64,000 nucleotides of DNA, taken from Hypomesus transpacificus. Taxonomy: Eukaryota > Chordata > Actinopteri > Osmeriformes > Osmeridae. This document shows positions 32,282 to 45,150 of this stretch, one piece after another (positions within the stretch are counted from its first letter, which is position 1; every line of letters begins with the position of its first letter). The stretch covers positions 3,189,673-3,253,672 of the forward strand of contig NC_061073.1 in assembly GCF_021917145.1 (NCBI RefSeq). The letters run 5' to 3'. The translations under genes were made by a program, and so were the position numbers. The notes beneath the pieces were generated by a model. That model was not told where the DNA came from. It searched no databases and saw nothing but the letters and a program-made list of their open reading frames with translations.

Positions 32282-32727
32282 TGGGTCAAATACTTACTCT
32301 CCTGTCTGCAAGGCAAAGGACGTCAACAAACTGAGAAAACTCATAAGGAAAGCAGAGTCTGTGGTTGGCTCTAAGCTTGTCACCCTGGAGGAGGTGGTGG
32401 AGGACAGGATACTGGCAAAACTGCTGGCAATCATGGACCATCCCTCTCACCCCCTCCACAAAACCCTGGACAAGCTAAGAAGCAGCTTCAGCCACAGACT
32501 CATTCAACCCCGCTGCTCTAAGGAACGATTCAGGAAATCGTTCCTCCCAACCGCAATAAGACTGTTCAACTCATCTACCTCTTTCAGAGCCACCATCACA
32601 GAACTGCACTAAACCTGTCTACTTGCACTTTATTCTATTGTATTGTATTTTATTGTATTCAAATATACCGGCTGCTATGACAACTTAATTTCCGTTCGGG
32701 GATGAATAAAGTACTCTATCTATCTAT
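32282..32727 (+). pseudogene. LINE ORF2 C-terminal fragment with complete 3' tail, copy B
   Basis: Same fragment as 14986-15368 but continuing past ttgtattc into the genuine LINE 3' end: gatgaataaagta and a (tctatc)n tail at about 32709-32727. It shows what was lost from unit A when the transposon junction formed. Confidence 0.8.
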
Positions 32728-33465
32728 CTTACGCCAGGATCGCTGCAGAAACCTACTCTGCAAAACAGGGCATTTTCAGCGGACTAAATCTTGTAAAAAA
32801 ACTCCACGCGCTAGCAAACTGTTCTCTCATTGGTACGATTTTAATGCGGCTTAATAGGCTGTTGCTTTTTTTTTTAAAGGTGTGGGTTAGTGGGGGTGCG
32901 TGAACCCAGTCGGCATGTAGTAGGGGGTGCGTTATGGAGAGAGATATGTCTCAAAAGTATTAGTAAATGCAAGTACCATGATCCACAAATATTTCACGAT
33001 TTACAAATGTGTTTTGCGATCCACAAAAACAAAATTCTAACTCGTGATTTGTAAGTTGGCATTTACATAAATGTGCTATGATTTGTACACATAGATGTCC
33101 ATTCGTAAATATATCGTTTGTAATTTCTTAAAATACTTAACATTTCGTGCGTGCATTTCTCATGGTCTGTCATTTGTAAATCTACAATTCGCGTGTGAAG
33201 TGTTGAATCTGCATTTGTGGATCGCCCAATACACGCGTGCAAATCCTTCTTCCTATGACGTAATTTTGAGACAATCTTTTCGGTCTTTTGCGATCCACAC
33301 ACAAATGGCTTTCTGATTCACAAATGCAAGCCTCCCCCCCCCCCCCCCCCTTCGACAGTGCCATCCTATCCGGTAGGTGGCAGTGTTGTCCTCTGCCTTG
33401 ATGGTTGTACGCCAGCGCGTTCAAGGATTTTGCCGCCTTCAGGGCGCTTTCAGATTCTTAAAGCT

Positions 33466-36400
33466 ATGGCTGGACAAGGATCGACTCCTGATGGTGTGCC
33501 TTCGACAGTAAGTAAAAATCGCTTGAAAATGCCTTACTCGCTTAACAGCGAGATAGTAAGCCAGCTAGTTAGCTAATGAAATGTGTAACTTTGCTAAGAG
33601 AAGTGATTGTAATTGCTGGATTTGTGATAGTGATTGTAATTACATTACCTTACTACTTTGGTTTTTGTTAATTAGCTAGCTACTGTTAGCTGTACCAACA
33701 TAAACAATGGAGCTAGTTAACTAACTAGCTTTCGACAGTGAAATGATAGGCGGCAGTGTTGTTCGATCAGCCAGTGAGCAAGTTACACCTGGGCTGCTAC
33801 GCTGCTGTCATGGAAGCTGACAGAAGTCAACAAACGGGATGGGTATGTGCTATGCAATATCAGTAAAAGCGATGTGCAGACTAGTCCCTGTGACTAACAG
33901 GTCCGTGTACTTTGCAGCCAACGGATTTTCGTTTACTGTAGCATTTCTTAAAGAAGATATGCAGCAGCAATGAAAGAAAGTAACATCGACCTGTACACAT
34001 CTTGTATTGCTGCACACCAAATTACAGCTTACTTTGATATTTGAGTATGTAAATACGCTCTCAAACCGTACGTGTAGCATTGCCTTCAGCAGCGTCAAAC
34101 TGACATTTCTCCATTGAAAGTGGTTGGGTAGACGATAATGGGACCCCCTGGCTAACTGCTAAAATCAGGAAAGTAACATTTCTAGGCATATCCTGATTGG
34201 ATTTCAAAACCAGAATGTTATAATATATGTGTGTATCTATATATATTAAAAGTACAATGCTGTGACAACAACGTTTTTAATTTGTATTATAGAGCCAGTG
34301 TCACAATGTCATAAGTACCAGTTTAACTGTAGCTCATGTATCCTGATGGATGTACTGAGTACTTTTCTGCCGTGGACTCTCTTCTATAGAATTTAAATTA
34401 TTGTTGCACTTTGCATGCTGCTGCCCTTTAGTGAATGTTAATTTTGGTTGAAAAGATTGACCTTGGTTTAAAAGCCTGACTTCTCACCAGACATTTCCTG
34501 TTATATTCGCTTTTTAGGAAATTTTAAGACAACACGTTCTGGATAGACTGCTCAGCAGAGTGACACATGCACTCCAGCAAACACCACTTGATACAGACTA
34601 TCTGGAATTTTTATGTAGACAGGAAATGGTTTTCCTCAACGTTATGTCACACCATATTCCGGTGTCCCAGGAAGTTACAGAGAAGTTAATGGAGTTATGC
34701 AATGCACTTCAAAATCAGAGAGAACATCAGCAACGTCCTCCCACACCAGTCCAACTTGACATGCAAAGTGGATGTGAACGACCAAAGATAACAATATGTG
34801 TTGAATATCTAAGGCATCTACTGGAACTTGGACTGCCAGTGGTGACAATTGCAAGTTTAGTCGGGATTTCTCGTGCTACACTGTACAGAAGAATGGCTGA
34901 CAACAACCTCTCTGTCAGAGGAATGTACAGTGCCATGACCGATGCAGAAGTAGATGAACGTGTCTCTGAAATAAAAGAGAGGATGCCGCATGCAGGGTAC
35001 AGATTAGTGAAGGGTACTCTGAAGGCACAAGGACATCGACTCCAGTGGCTTCGTGTGAAAGCATCAATGCATCGTGTAGACAGCGTTGGGATACTGTCAA
35101 GAATGACCCAACTGGGATGTGTTATCAGGCGAACATACTCCGTGCCATGCCCCAAGTACCTTGTGCATATAGACACCAATCACAAACTCATCAGGTAACC
35201 TGTGTTCTTGTGCTTAATAAGGTGGACTAATTTATGCATGTTCGACAGATGTTTTATAACGAACATACAAAACTGAAAATAGCACCCGAGATGTTGTCAC
35301 CTTTTTCTAAGGATTGTTCTTTTCACTGTCCATCAGGTACAACATAGTTATTTTTGGTGGAATTGATGGCTTTTCACGTAAGGTGAGAGTAACCTTCAAT
35401 TTCACATAATGAGCAGCTCAATGTTAAGATAATCATTGGACTAACAACATACACTGCTTCAGCTCAGATAAAAGTTTTATTACCACAAGATATTAAAATC
35501 AACCAAGATTGAGTAAAACATTTCCTCTGCAATTTTGTCTGTTTACATTTGAGAGATCTTGTCAAAATTGATGTCATTGAAGATTTCAGTTATACTTGTA
35601 CTATACATGTTCTATTCATCAGTTTCACCATGTAAGGGTATGCAAGAGAGTTGTGACACTCCACCATTATTTGGGTTGAACTACATTTTTTTGTATTCGC
35701 AATGATGGTACGTACAATAATTGTGTATGTCTACAGATTATGTACCTGAGGGCTGCAAACAATAATCGGTCCGACACCACCTTAGCCTTCTTCAGCCAGG
35801 CTGTTCAGGATTTTGGATATCCACTCAGGTAAATTTGTAACTCAGGTCAGGTGCTGTGTTAATGATTTGTTACCCAAAAAAAGCCTGTCTTGTTCCAAAG
35901 GTCCATTATTTGTGTTTTGGTCAATGTCTTTAGAGTGCGAGCAGATCAAGGGGGAGAGAATGTTGGTGTTGCCCGTTTGATGTTTACCGTGCGTGGACCA
36001 GACAGTGGCAGCTTTATAGCTGGAAAAAGTGTCCATAACCAAAGGTATACCTTGTCTTAAATATTTTAGTAAGAAGACAGAACTACTTAATGTGGCTAGC
36101 AGATATATATTTTGTTTTCAACAGAATCGAGAGACTTTGGCGTGACATTTGGATGGGGGTCACCAATGTGTTTTACCACATTTTCCACATGCTGGAGGAA
36201 GAGGGCCTCCTCGATCTAAGCAATGCCACGCATTTCTTTTGCCTTCACTATGTTTTTCTGCCATGTCTTGAAGTAAACCTAGATGTGTTTAGAGAAGGAT
36301 GGGACAATCACTCTCTAAGAACGGAGCAGAACCTCACACCAAACCAGTTGTGGGAGGTTGGTCAGATGCAACATCCCATTCCAAATCCAGAGGTATCATT

Positions 36401-36740
36401 GAACATGAATTATTTTTGCTTATATTCCTTTCTCTTTATATGCAAATAGATACTGCAATACACAATGGTTTACTATAGGAAAAAAAATGTCCCTTTCTAC
36501 ATGTTTTTTCTTCCAACTTTTAAGGAGATGAACATCCCTCAGATTGATTGGGAGGAAAGTGGGGAGGTCCCAGACCCACATATTGGAGTGAATGTTCCTC
36601 AGCTGGGGAGCCCACTCACTCCTGAGCAACTGGCTGCATTACAGCACCACATTCATCCTCTGCAGCCTTCAGAATCCAATGGTATTGACATATATATGAC
36701 AACCGTGCAGTATGTTGAAGGATTGCTGCAGGAACGTTAA
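33466..36740 (+). CDS. DDE integrase-type transposase, copy 2
   Basis: Seven exons on plus, 483 residues: 33466-33507, 34518-35194, 35337-35382, 35737-35828, 35934-36044, 36125-36392, 36525-36740. Helix-turn-helix (about 118-140) and D233/D290/E325 are as in copy 1. Substitutions relative to copy 1 include V/L in [11 protein letters not shown] near GCERPK, R/C in FLPCLEV and P/S in DNHSLR. None touches the catalytic residues. The first exon is the TIR exon; an alternative in-phase exon lies at 33810-33842 and begins outside the TIR match, so it would be specific to this gene. Intact and potentially active. Confidence 0.85.
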
Positions 36741-37121
36741 GATGCTACTTTCATGTGAAAAATAGAAATCCTCAAAAAAAAATTGGTTGATCAGATATTT
36801 ATTTTTCTTTCAAGTTTTCAACACAAAAACAGAACACGTAACCCAAGTTCAGAAACCCTCACAAATGATTTTTTTTTTTGGACAGAAATGTAATCCACAG
36901 TACCTTGATTTCTTTCTGTATTGAGGTGTGTTGAAAAGTATAACGTAGGGTGATTAGTCAAAAAATAAATACTCCAAAATAGAACAACTGACCATCACTT
37001 ACTCAGTATGTGCTAGCTATGTTGTGTTACGCAAGCGCAGCAGAGAAGGCCATTCTTCATTCTGCATTCTTTTCAAAGTGTCACAAGCAAAATAAAATGT
37101 TTTTTTAAGTTGTTCACCTTA

Positions 37122-40100
37122 TTACACCAGGCCGAACCCACTCTCAACAGACTGTAGACATATAATTAGATCCGCTTTTAGAGCGGAGTACCTGGTGTAG
37201 TGATTAGAGATACGTAAACGCTCATAGCAGGTGCTCGAGGTTGGTAGGTGGTTACGACCACATGAGTTCACAATTTCTAACTTGAGGGTATTGGATGGCA
37301 CCTCCCAACCGACCCAGAACTTCAGAAGCTGCCGCAAAATGTCTGGGGATGCTAAAGCAATACAACAAAGATTATTACATATGGTATTTATATTTATGAA
37401 CATGATTTGATGATTGTCTGCTAGATATTTGTATATTTAGATATATGTTTTAGAACTTGTACCCTCTTCAACGAAGGTTCGAAGAAATCCAGAGATGAGG
37501 CTGACTTTGCCATCTGAGATTTCACTGTCACTGTTGTCACTGTCATCTGTTTGTTTCGATGGGGGCCATGTGATGGACTCTAGGACCATCTGACAAGTGG
37601 GGAAAAACATTATTCCATGTAACATTTATAAAGAAGTAATCATATACATTGCTCATAACAATTAAGGGAACACTGAAGTCATCGGGTCTCAATGGACTAA
37701 ATAGAAGAGAAAGGGTGCCAATGGCGGACCTGCCAGCCAATCCTGGTGTTGTCTGGCGAATGCCAATCAAGCTGCACGATGCTGGGCTGTGAGCACAGGT
37801 CCCACCGGAGAATGTCAGGCTTCATTGATTCAATCGCTTATGCTTCCTAACTGGACAGATTGATGTCTCTGAAGTTTAATTGACTTGGTGTTGTACTGTG
37901 ATGATTACGTGTTCCCTTAATTTTTTTGAGCAGTGTAGTTACTTGTCAACTTACTTGGGAGGTGAGTTTCACAACAGACTCTCTGGGGAACAATAGGGGA
38001 GCAACATCTGGTCGACAGGCAAGTAGTGGCCAAATTCCAGTGTCCTTCAACCCCTTTCTGATTTGCTTTATTTGAGCATTTGATCTGCCAAGTACCTGTG
38101 AAATATTAACTTTTAAATTCAAGTTGGATAATTGTACATTCATTTTGATTAATAAATGATGCAAAGCGCAAGGAATTACTATAATATGGCTTATGGGTTA
38201 AGATATTTAAAAAAGGTTTTTCAGAGAAATACAAATTACAGCATGAGAAAGCAGCTGCTGGAAGAGTAGTAGTCTGTTTGTCTCCTTGGTTGGCACCGGG
38301 AAATACCACTCCAGACAAAGGTTGGTTACTCGTGAAGACTCTTCTTCACCCAATTCTTCCTTCAGCAACTTCAACAGAGTAAAATTAATATACACATCAG
38401 TTTGTGGACATGAAACATGAATGACGCTGATCTTGTGACAGAAGTTATTCTTTACTCACCAGACCGATGGTTTCCCTGTGGTCTATATCTGAGCAGTCCT
38501 CTAGGCAGAGCGATGATGTGGCCGTTTCCTTTGAGCCATATCTCAAGGAATCCACCACTGCCAGACTAAGCCCTGACAGAGTAGGACCGCCATGAATTGC
38601 GGAGTGGCCAATCATCCTACCAGCCATAAGGAACAGGTCACTGTCAATGAGGGCTGCGGACAAGGCAGGCACAAGGTGGTCTGTTTGTCCTTCAAACATT
38701 GTAGTCACTGCAGCATTTCCTGAACCATTACAGATAAATACACAAGCAAATCAAAGTTAATTGAAGAACATGACAGGTACTATAAGGACAGTTTGAAGAA
38801 ACACATTTGAGAAATTTAGTGTCAGGAAATGTGTTTACACTGGTATCCCTATCTCGCTCCAGCCTATTAGTTTATGTTTGAATAGCACTAAATGCCAAAT
38901 GTTAGTGAAAAGTACAAACCCAAGTTCAGTTTAAACCCATGTTTTAATTTGGAAATGGTTGATGACAGGGTATGTCTAGCAACCCCCACACCAACTGCAG
39001 CATCCCCTGCAATAAAAACACTTATGTGAGACAAGTATTTTACTTCCTTCTCTAACAAAATGTTCATATTTTGTCACTCTGCTCTTCAAAATCATCCACA
39101 TACTGGTTAAAATAAAAGTAAATGTAAACACAGATGTGTCATTCTGAAATAGATATAGTTAAAGACCATGGTACTAACTCATCACATACAGTTTGGGAAA
39201 TGTCCCAATTCATATGTGATTTGAAGTTGCTGGATTTACTGTACAACTATCATGGGGTCATTACAGAAATTTGATACAACATAGGCATGATTTCCATGGG
39301 CAGTGCATAAAAAAAAACGTATTAATGCTGATTGCACTTTAACATATAGAATGTTTAATTAATGTGTTACATCTATCAAACAATACCTAGAATGCGGCAC
39401 TTGAAAGGTGCTGTCCATTGGCTCTTTTGACGCATTTCTTTGTAAAAAGAAACAAGGGCACTGTCCCGCTCCTCATCATCATCCCTGGCATCCAGTGACA
39501 GCAGTAGAGATGGCTGGTGTTCTCCTCCTTGCCTCAGTTCTTGTAGAAACAGCCGCATGGCTTCTAGGGGGGTATCTGCTGTTTTCCATGCTTTTTGTGA
39601 GACAAGGATGGAATGCGTGTAATTATACTACACTGATCATGAACAGTTTCATTTCCAAACAGGATATACAAATGTTGGATTCATGTAAGGATTTAGCTGA
39701 CATGATGATTGTATGAGCAGTTGATCAGGTCCAAGAAAGCTTTAGTGTCTCCCTATATCACAATAGTCTTGCTTTGTTACCTGTTGCTAAAGAAGTTGTT
39801 AAACGAAGGGCTGATCGAGCCACAGAGGAATCTGCAGATGAAGGGCCTGGAACCTCCATATCAGGCTCCACAATTGTGTTGTTGCAGAAGGATCTTACAA
39901 CAAAAGGGACATAACACAAAACATTATGGCACATGTCAATACCACAGTAATTGTGTAGAATAGCTTGGATCCTCTTTTGTTACCATACATTGCTTACCAT
40001 AAAATCCTTTCACAACCTTAAACCTTTAAAACACATTTTATTCACCAAGCACAATTGTTTTATGTGCCATTTCTGTTTGTACACTTCCTATGCTATAGCT

Positions 40101-42186
40101 GGAAAATAAATGCTTTCACATGTGATACTGCATTAAAATTAACAAGTTGTTTTACCTTTCTGCACAAACACTGGCATGAAGAGGGAGCACTGAAGTAGGA
40201 AATACTTCTTGGCATATAGGGCACACCTGTACAGATGACAATATTGACAAATAGGAAACCATATATTCAACATCACTTACAACAGAAAACACTGATGACA
40301 ACAATTATAAAAAAAATTGATAAAGATTTATAACAAAGTACATTAATCGCCATTTTCCATAGTTTGTTTCAAGTAGGTAAATTTGGCAACAGTTACCCCT
40401 TGCTCCTCTGAAGTGCCAATGGCATCATTCTCCTCCTCATTCTCCTCCTCTATGACCGCCACACCACTCTGCTCCTGTTAGCAATGTTGTTGAGCCATGT
40501 TACACAATGTAATTGTTTAAATAGTGCACATAATACGTAATACAGTGTAAAGATCAATTAACACTGTTGGATTGTGCCCAATTGACATTGTGATTGCAAT
40601 TGACATTGAAACATCTTATCAACATGACATCCAATCACAGATCACACAACTCACCTCTGTTGTTGGTTGGCAATTCTCGGCATGAAGTGCCAACATTTGC
40701 AGGGGCATGGTTGTATTGCAAGTCAGGCAAGGCACCTGTGGCATCCTTGCAAATTCTGCTGCATTGTAAGGAAGTGGCTCTGTGTCCAACTCCTCTTGCA
40801 GAGGAACCAAAAAGAGGACATTTTTCCCATTGTTTGATGCAGTGCGAAGCTGCCGGACAGAGTAGCCTTCTGTGTCCATGGGGACGATAGAGAGCTTCCT
40901 TTGGCCACTGCCTCCTAAATCATAACATAAAATGATGTCAGTATGACAACAATAGTGGAAAAAAATGTCACACTGCTCTCTAACAGCCACACCAGCAGTA
41001 AGCATAAGGGCTAACCATCAGTGCAAAAAAGATCTTGTTTCTGTGAACAATACCTGTTGCCTTGAAAAACATCCACCTTCCTTCAAGGGGGCGGAGTTTC
41101 AAAAACTCCTCTTCTATCAGTGACACTATCTAAAAAGACATCAAAATCACAATAAAGATGTTGAGTTCTAAGTGGCATCCTCTGCAATGGACAAAGGGGC
41201 AGTGAAATCAATAATATATCAAATGAGGCCTACGTAAATGTCATTATTATTTCATAGCAACATATAAAATCAAATTAAGACCTCTTTATGGCTGCTGTCC
41301 TCTGGCACTGACACCATTCGTTTTCCTAGCCCTGTCTGGGCTAGCTCGAGCTCCTTAGAACCTGTGGGGGTCCGATTGGTGGGTCCTGACATTACATTTA
41401 TTTGGAGGTCAAGGTTTTTAACAGGAACAGACCGGGGAGAGCTGGAAAACCGTCCTTTCCCTCTTTTGTTTGTTTTTGATAAAAACATATTTGGAAACTG
41501 CCTACAAAAGGAGACAAACAAGATAGCATTTACAAGAATAATGGAACTCTCATTTTTATTTATAACAGAAATGTAGTTGTTTCCCACTGGATGGCCATAT
41601 TGTCTTAAAGTTTGCCATCTTCAGTCTTACCTCTTTAATGACTGGTTAACACTTGAAGTCATGGTGGGCGTGGTGGGGGTCTGACAGATACCGTTAGTTG
41701 TAGTTGGGGAGTTGGGGAGGATGCCGGGGTGTAGAGCTGGAGGAAGGCTATGAGAGGTATTGGCTGCCCTAGTCAGAGCAGTCAACAATGCCTGAGCCAT
41801 GTTCTCCACCATGTTCTGTTATTTAAAATATGGTACAAATTCCCATTCAAAATGTTGTTACAAAGAGATATGGAATCATTATCTTATATCGAACACTGCC
41901 GCCTATCATTTCACTGTCGAAAGCTAGTTAGTTAACTAGCTCCATTGTTTATGTTGGTACAGCTAACAGTTGCTAGCTAATTAACAAAAACCAAAGTAGT
42001 AAGGTAATGTAATTACAATCACTATCACAAATCCAGCAATTACAATCACTTCTCTTAGCAAAGTTACACATTTCATTAGCTAACTAGCTGGCTTACTATC
42101 TCGCTGTTAAGCGAGTAAGGCATTTTCAAGCGATTTTTACTTACTGTCGAAGGCACACCATCAGGAGTCGATCCTTGTCCAGCCAT
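37122..42186 (-). CDS. Transposon-encoded HECT ubiquitin ligase-like protein with C2HC zinc fingers, copy 2
   Basis: The same 15-exon gene reflected: 42186-42145, 41815-41631, 41501-41282, 41129-41054, 40914-40655, 40474-40397, 40226-40156, 39893-39781, 39590-39387, 39006-38920, 38719-38460, 38368-38240, 38095-37955, 37589-37463, 37351-37122. It encodes 740 residues with both C2HC fingers and the HECT Cys in TSSTCYERL. A C-to-S change in the N-terminal GILPN segment does not involve a finger. The gene converges tail-to-tail with the integrase; the two stop codons are 382 bp apart, with no other feature between them. Intact open frame in both copies suggests recent activity or selection. Confidence 0.85.
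37647..37935. mobile_element. 289-bp Tc1/mariner-type MITE in HECT-gene intron, copy 2
   Basis: Exact counterpart of 20132-20420 in reverse orientation, flanked by TA on both sides. Same length (289 bp). Confidence 0.8.
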
Positions 42187-42721
42187 AGCTTTAAGAATCT
42201 GAAAGCGCCCTGAAGGCGGCAAAATCCTTGAACGCGCTGGCGTACAACCATCAAGGCAGAGGACAACACTGCCACCTACCGGATAGGATGGCACTGTCGA
42301 AGGGGGGGGGGGGGGGGGGGAGGCTTGCATTTGTGAATCAGAAAGCCATTTGTGTGTGGATCGCAAAAGACCGAAAAGATTGTCTCAAAATTACGTCATA
42401 GGAAGAAGGATTTGCACGCGTGTATTGGGCGATCCACAAATGCAGATTCAACACTTCACACGCGAATTGTAGATTTACAAATGACAGACCATGAGAAATG
42501 CACGCACGAAATGTTAAGTATTTTAAGAAATTACAAACGATATATTTACGAATGGACATCTATGTGTACAAATCATAGCACATTTATGTAAATGCCAACT
42601 TACAAATCACGAGTTAGAATTTTGTTTTTGTGGATCGCAAAACACATTTGTAAATCGTGAAACATTTGTGGATCATGGTACTTGCATTTACGAATACTTT
42701 TGAGACATATCTCTCTCCATA

Positions 42722-43338
42722 TGCAAGCGATTTTTACTTACTGTCGAAGGCACACCATCAGGAGTCGATCCTTGTCCAGCCATAGCTTTAAGAATCTGAA
42801 AGCGCCCTAAAGGCGGCAAAATCCTTGAACGCGCTGGCGTACAACCATCAAGGCAGAGGACAACACTGCCACCTACCGGATAGGATGGCACTGTCGAAGG
42901 GGGGGGGGGGGGGGGGGGGGGAGGCTTGCATTTGTGAATCAGAAAGCCATTTGTGTGTGGATCGCAAAAGACCGAAAAGATTGTCTCAAAATTACGTCAT
43001 AGGAAGAAGGATTTGCACGCGTGTATTGGGCGATCCACAAATGCAGATTCAACACTTCACACGCGAATTGTAGATTTACAAATGACAGACCATGAGAAAT
43101 GCACGCACGAAATGTTAAGTATTTTAAGAAATTACAAACGATATATTTACGAATGGACATCTATGTGTACAAATCATAGCACATTTATGTAAATGCAAAC
43201 TTACAAATCACGAGTTAGAATTGTGTTTTTGTGGATCGCAAAACACATTTGTAAATCGTGAAACATTTGTGGATCATGGTACTTGCATTTACGAATACCT
43301 TTGAGACATATCTCTCTCCATACATATCTCTCTCCATA
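42722..43338. repeat. Extra partial TIR attached to copy 2
   Basis: Starts at the first-exon donor region (gcgatttttacttactgtcg) and runs outward through the ATG exon, a 23-bp poly-G and the motif cluster to a second TATGG end at 43322. A duplicated catatctctctccata then ends at 43338. It duplicates the outer two thirds of the right TIR in direct orientation, and the junction at 42721 is abrupt. The 43322-43338 step is itself a terminal 16-bp duplication. Confidence 0.85.
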
Positions 43339-43737
43339 TTATGTAAACACCCTGTTGCCTCATGTGAGCGGTGAACCTGAGAAGGCCAGTCTGCTTGTGA
43401 GGTGGCTAGGGTTAACAGATGTCACCAGAGTCACAATGTAAACACTTTGATGGTGATTGGGTATCACCTCTGGCACACCCACTAAACGCAGTTAAACTAC
43501 ATCAAGAGCTGTTGGGCACCGGTGTGCATCATAACCACCAACCACATGACGAACCGGTATATAACGTAACGCTGTTCAATGTCCCCCATGTGCGATAAAC
43601 AAACTATGTACAAATATACATGCCATACATGCCATACAAGACAGGCCCCGCAAGTCACTAGGGTCATGCCCGAAAGCAGTAGGAGCTAAATCTCTGAGAG
43701 CGTTATGGACGTCCATAGACTGACGGCGAAGGCTGCT
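43339..43737. other. Spacer between transposons, nothing recognised
   Basis: About 0.4 kb of unique-looking sequence between copy 2 and foldback 3. It contains a short duplicated acatgccatacatgcc. No gene seen. Confidence 0.5.
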
Positions 43738-43763
43738 GATCTTTATGGAAGGCCTAGTGGGCT

Positions 43764-44275
43764 ATGGAAGGCCTAGTGGGCAAGTATTAAGACGCCCCCG
43801 TGTGTTAGCACGCGTAATTAACGCCGACTTGGCATGCAAAGTCGGCGTCTTTTGCGCCTTGTTTGACACGGCCTCGTCTCAACCACGCGTAAAAAACGCC
43901 GACTTCCATACAAAGTCGGCGTCTTTTTCGCCTCGAATTGAAGCGTGTCACGTGACACGTTGCATTTACACACGTAAATTACGTCTCAAACTTTGAGACG
44001 TGTCTAGCAAACCACACGAAATTAACGCCTGGTTTATGGAAGGCCTAGTGGGCAAGTATTAAGACGCCCCCGTGTGTTAGCACGCGTAATTAACGCCGAC
44101 TTGGCATGCAAAGTCGGCGTCTTTTGCGTCTTGTTTGACACGGCCTCGTCTCAACCACGCGTAAAAAACGCCGACTTCCATACAAAGTCGGCGTCTTTTT
44201 CGCCTCGAATTGAAGCGTGTCACGTGACACGTTGCATTTGTCTAGCAAACCACACGAAATTAACGCCTGGTTTGG
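43764..44275 (+). repeat. Palindrome-rich subterminal region, left arm of foldback 3
   Basis: Two tandem copies of a ~290-bp terminal module. Each has two gccgactt...aagtcggc hairpins with a 7-8 bp loop. Each also has the 16-bp perfect palindrome CGTGTCACGTGACACG (first at 43944-43959, containing the E-box CACGTG). The first copy alone also has an acgtctcaaa/ctttgagacgt palindrome. The right arm has four of the same hairpins (about 49525-49825). Such ordered palindromes are candidates for transposase or replication-protein binding. Confidence 0.8.
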
Positions 44276-44794
44276 CACAATCAGCGTCTGGTTTTCCAAA
44301 ATTAAAGTCTGCTTGCTTGAATCTCCGATGGGAAATTATGACAACAATTGTAACAACTAATACGTAAGCCAAGTAGGTCAAAGGATGCTCATGCGAGCTA
44401 CTAACAAATGCAATGTTGGTTAGCTAGTTAGCTATTAGTATGAAGTTGGTGGTCACAATTGCAATCCTAAAAAGGGGTGCAGACTAGAGACAAATAAATG
44501 CAGTAATATCAAACTGGCTGGTTGTCTGGCTTGAAGCTTTGTGAACTTTCCTTGCACTGCGATTGCGTTGCCTCAGTATTGTGCGCGATTTGGTTTCACT
44601 GCCAACATTCCTTAATGTAAGAGGCAATGCGCAAACTCAGTTGGTGGCAAAATACAACTGTTGTTACTATTCATGTCAAGTGTATTTTATTGTCATTTTC
44701 AATTACATATGATCGTACAAACGAAACAGAGTTTCCCCAGGACCATGATGCCATGTTAAAAAACATGACAGTAAGGTGCCAGCGTATATGTAGC

Positions 44795-45150
44795 CTACAG
44801 TGACAGGACAGTATGTACAGTGACAGGACAGTATGTACAGTGACAGGACAGTATATACAGTGACAAGACACTATGTACAGTGACAGGACAGTATGTACAG
44901 TGACAGGACAGTATGTACAGTGACAAGACACTATGTACAGTGACAGGACAGTATGTATAGTGACAGGACAGTATGCAGTGACAGGACAGTATGTACAGTG
45001 ACAGGACAGTATGCAGTGACAGGACAGTATGTTCAGTGACAGGACAGTATGTACAGTAACAGGACAGTATGTTTAGTGACAAGACAGTATGTACAGTGAC
45101 AGGACAGTATGCAGTGACAGGACAGTATGACAGTGACAGGACAGTGTGTA
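44795..45150 (-). repeat. 20-bp minisatellite, left arm of foldback 3
   Basis: About 17 tandem copies of agtgacaggacagtatgtac with 16-bp and 20-bp variants. The inverse array lies at about 48535-48888 with the same order of variants, so it was present before or copied during arm formation. Long frames here are repeat artefacts. Confidence 0.9.

Larger units (their letters stand above)
32933..42721. mobile_element. 9.8-kb TIR transposon with integrase and HECT genes, copy 2
   Basis: Left end TATGGAGAGAGATATG at 32933; right end CTCTCTCCATA at 42721. The interior maps onto copy 1 by simple reflection (position x corresponds to 58067 minus x across the HECT gene), so integrase is on plus and the HECT gene on minus here. 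The left host flank matches that of copy 1 apart from a deletion in copy 1, so the interior has flipped while the flank has not. Flanking 6-bp sequences (gtgcgt left, tgcaag right) do not match. Confidence 0.85.
25777..43338 (+). repeat. Tandem segmental duplication, unit B
   Basis: Collinear with unit A from caggctacttcataacg onward. It retains the pre-insertion sites for the unit A SINE and foldback 1. It differs by a longer minisatellite with an inverted block and by a complete LINE tail. It also has an intact left transposon edge and an interior-inverted transposon followed by an extra partial TIR. The two copies of the unnamed gene differ by only a handful of residues. Confidence 0.85.

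Noticed and set aside
15363-42721. Two 9.8-kb copies as an artefact of duplicated assembly
   Set aside because: The copies differ at scattered bases, including coding substitutions, poly-C lengths and flank structure, so a simple duplicate contig is unlikely. An orientation error cannot be excluded without reads.
44671-45082. Cys/His-rich frames (SCHCTYCPVTVHTVL) that look like zinc fingers, also 48408-48890
   Set aside because: They are translations of the 20-bp minisatellite in the foldback 3 arms.
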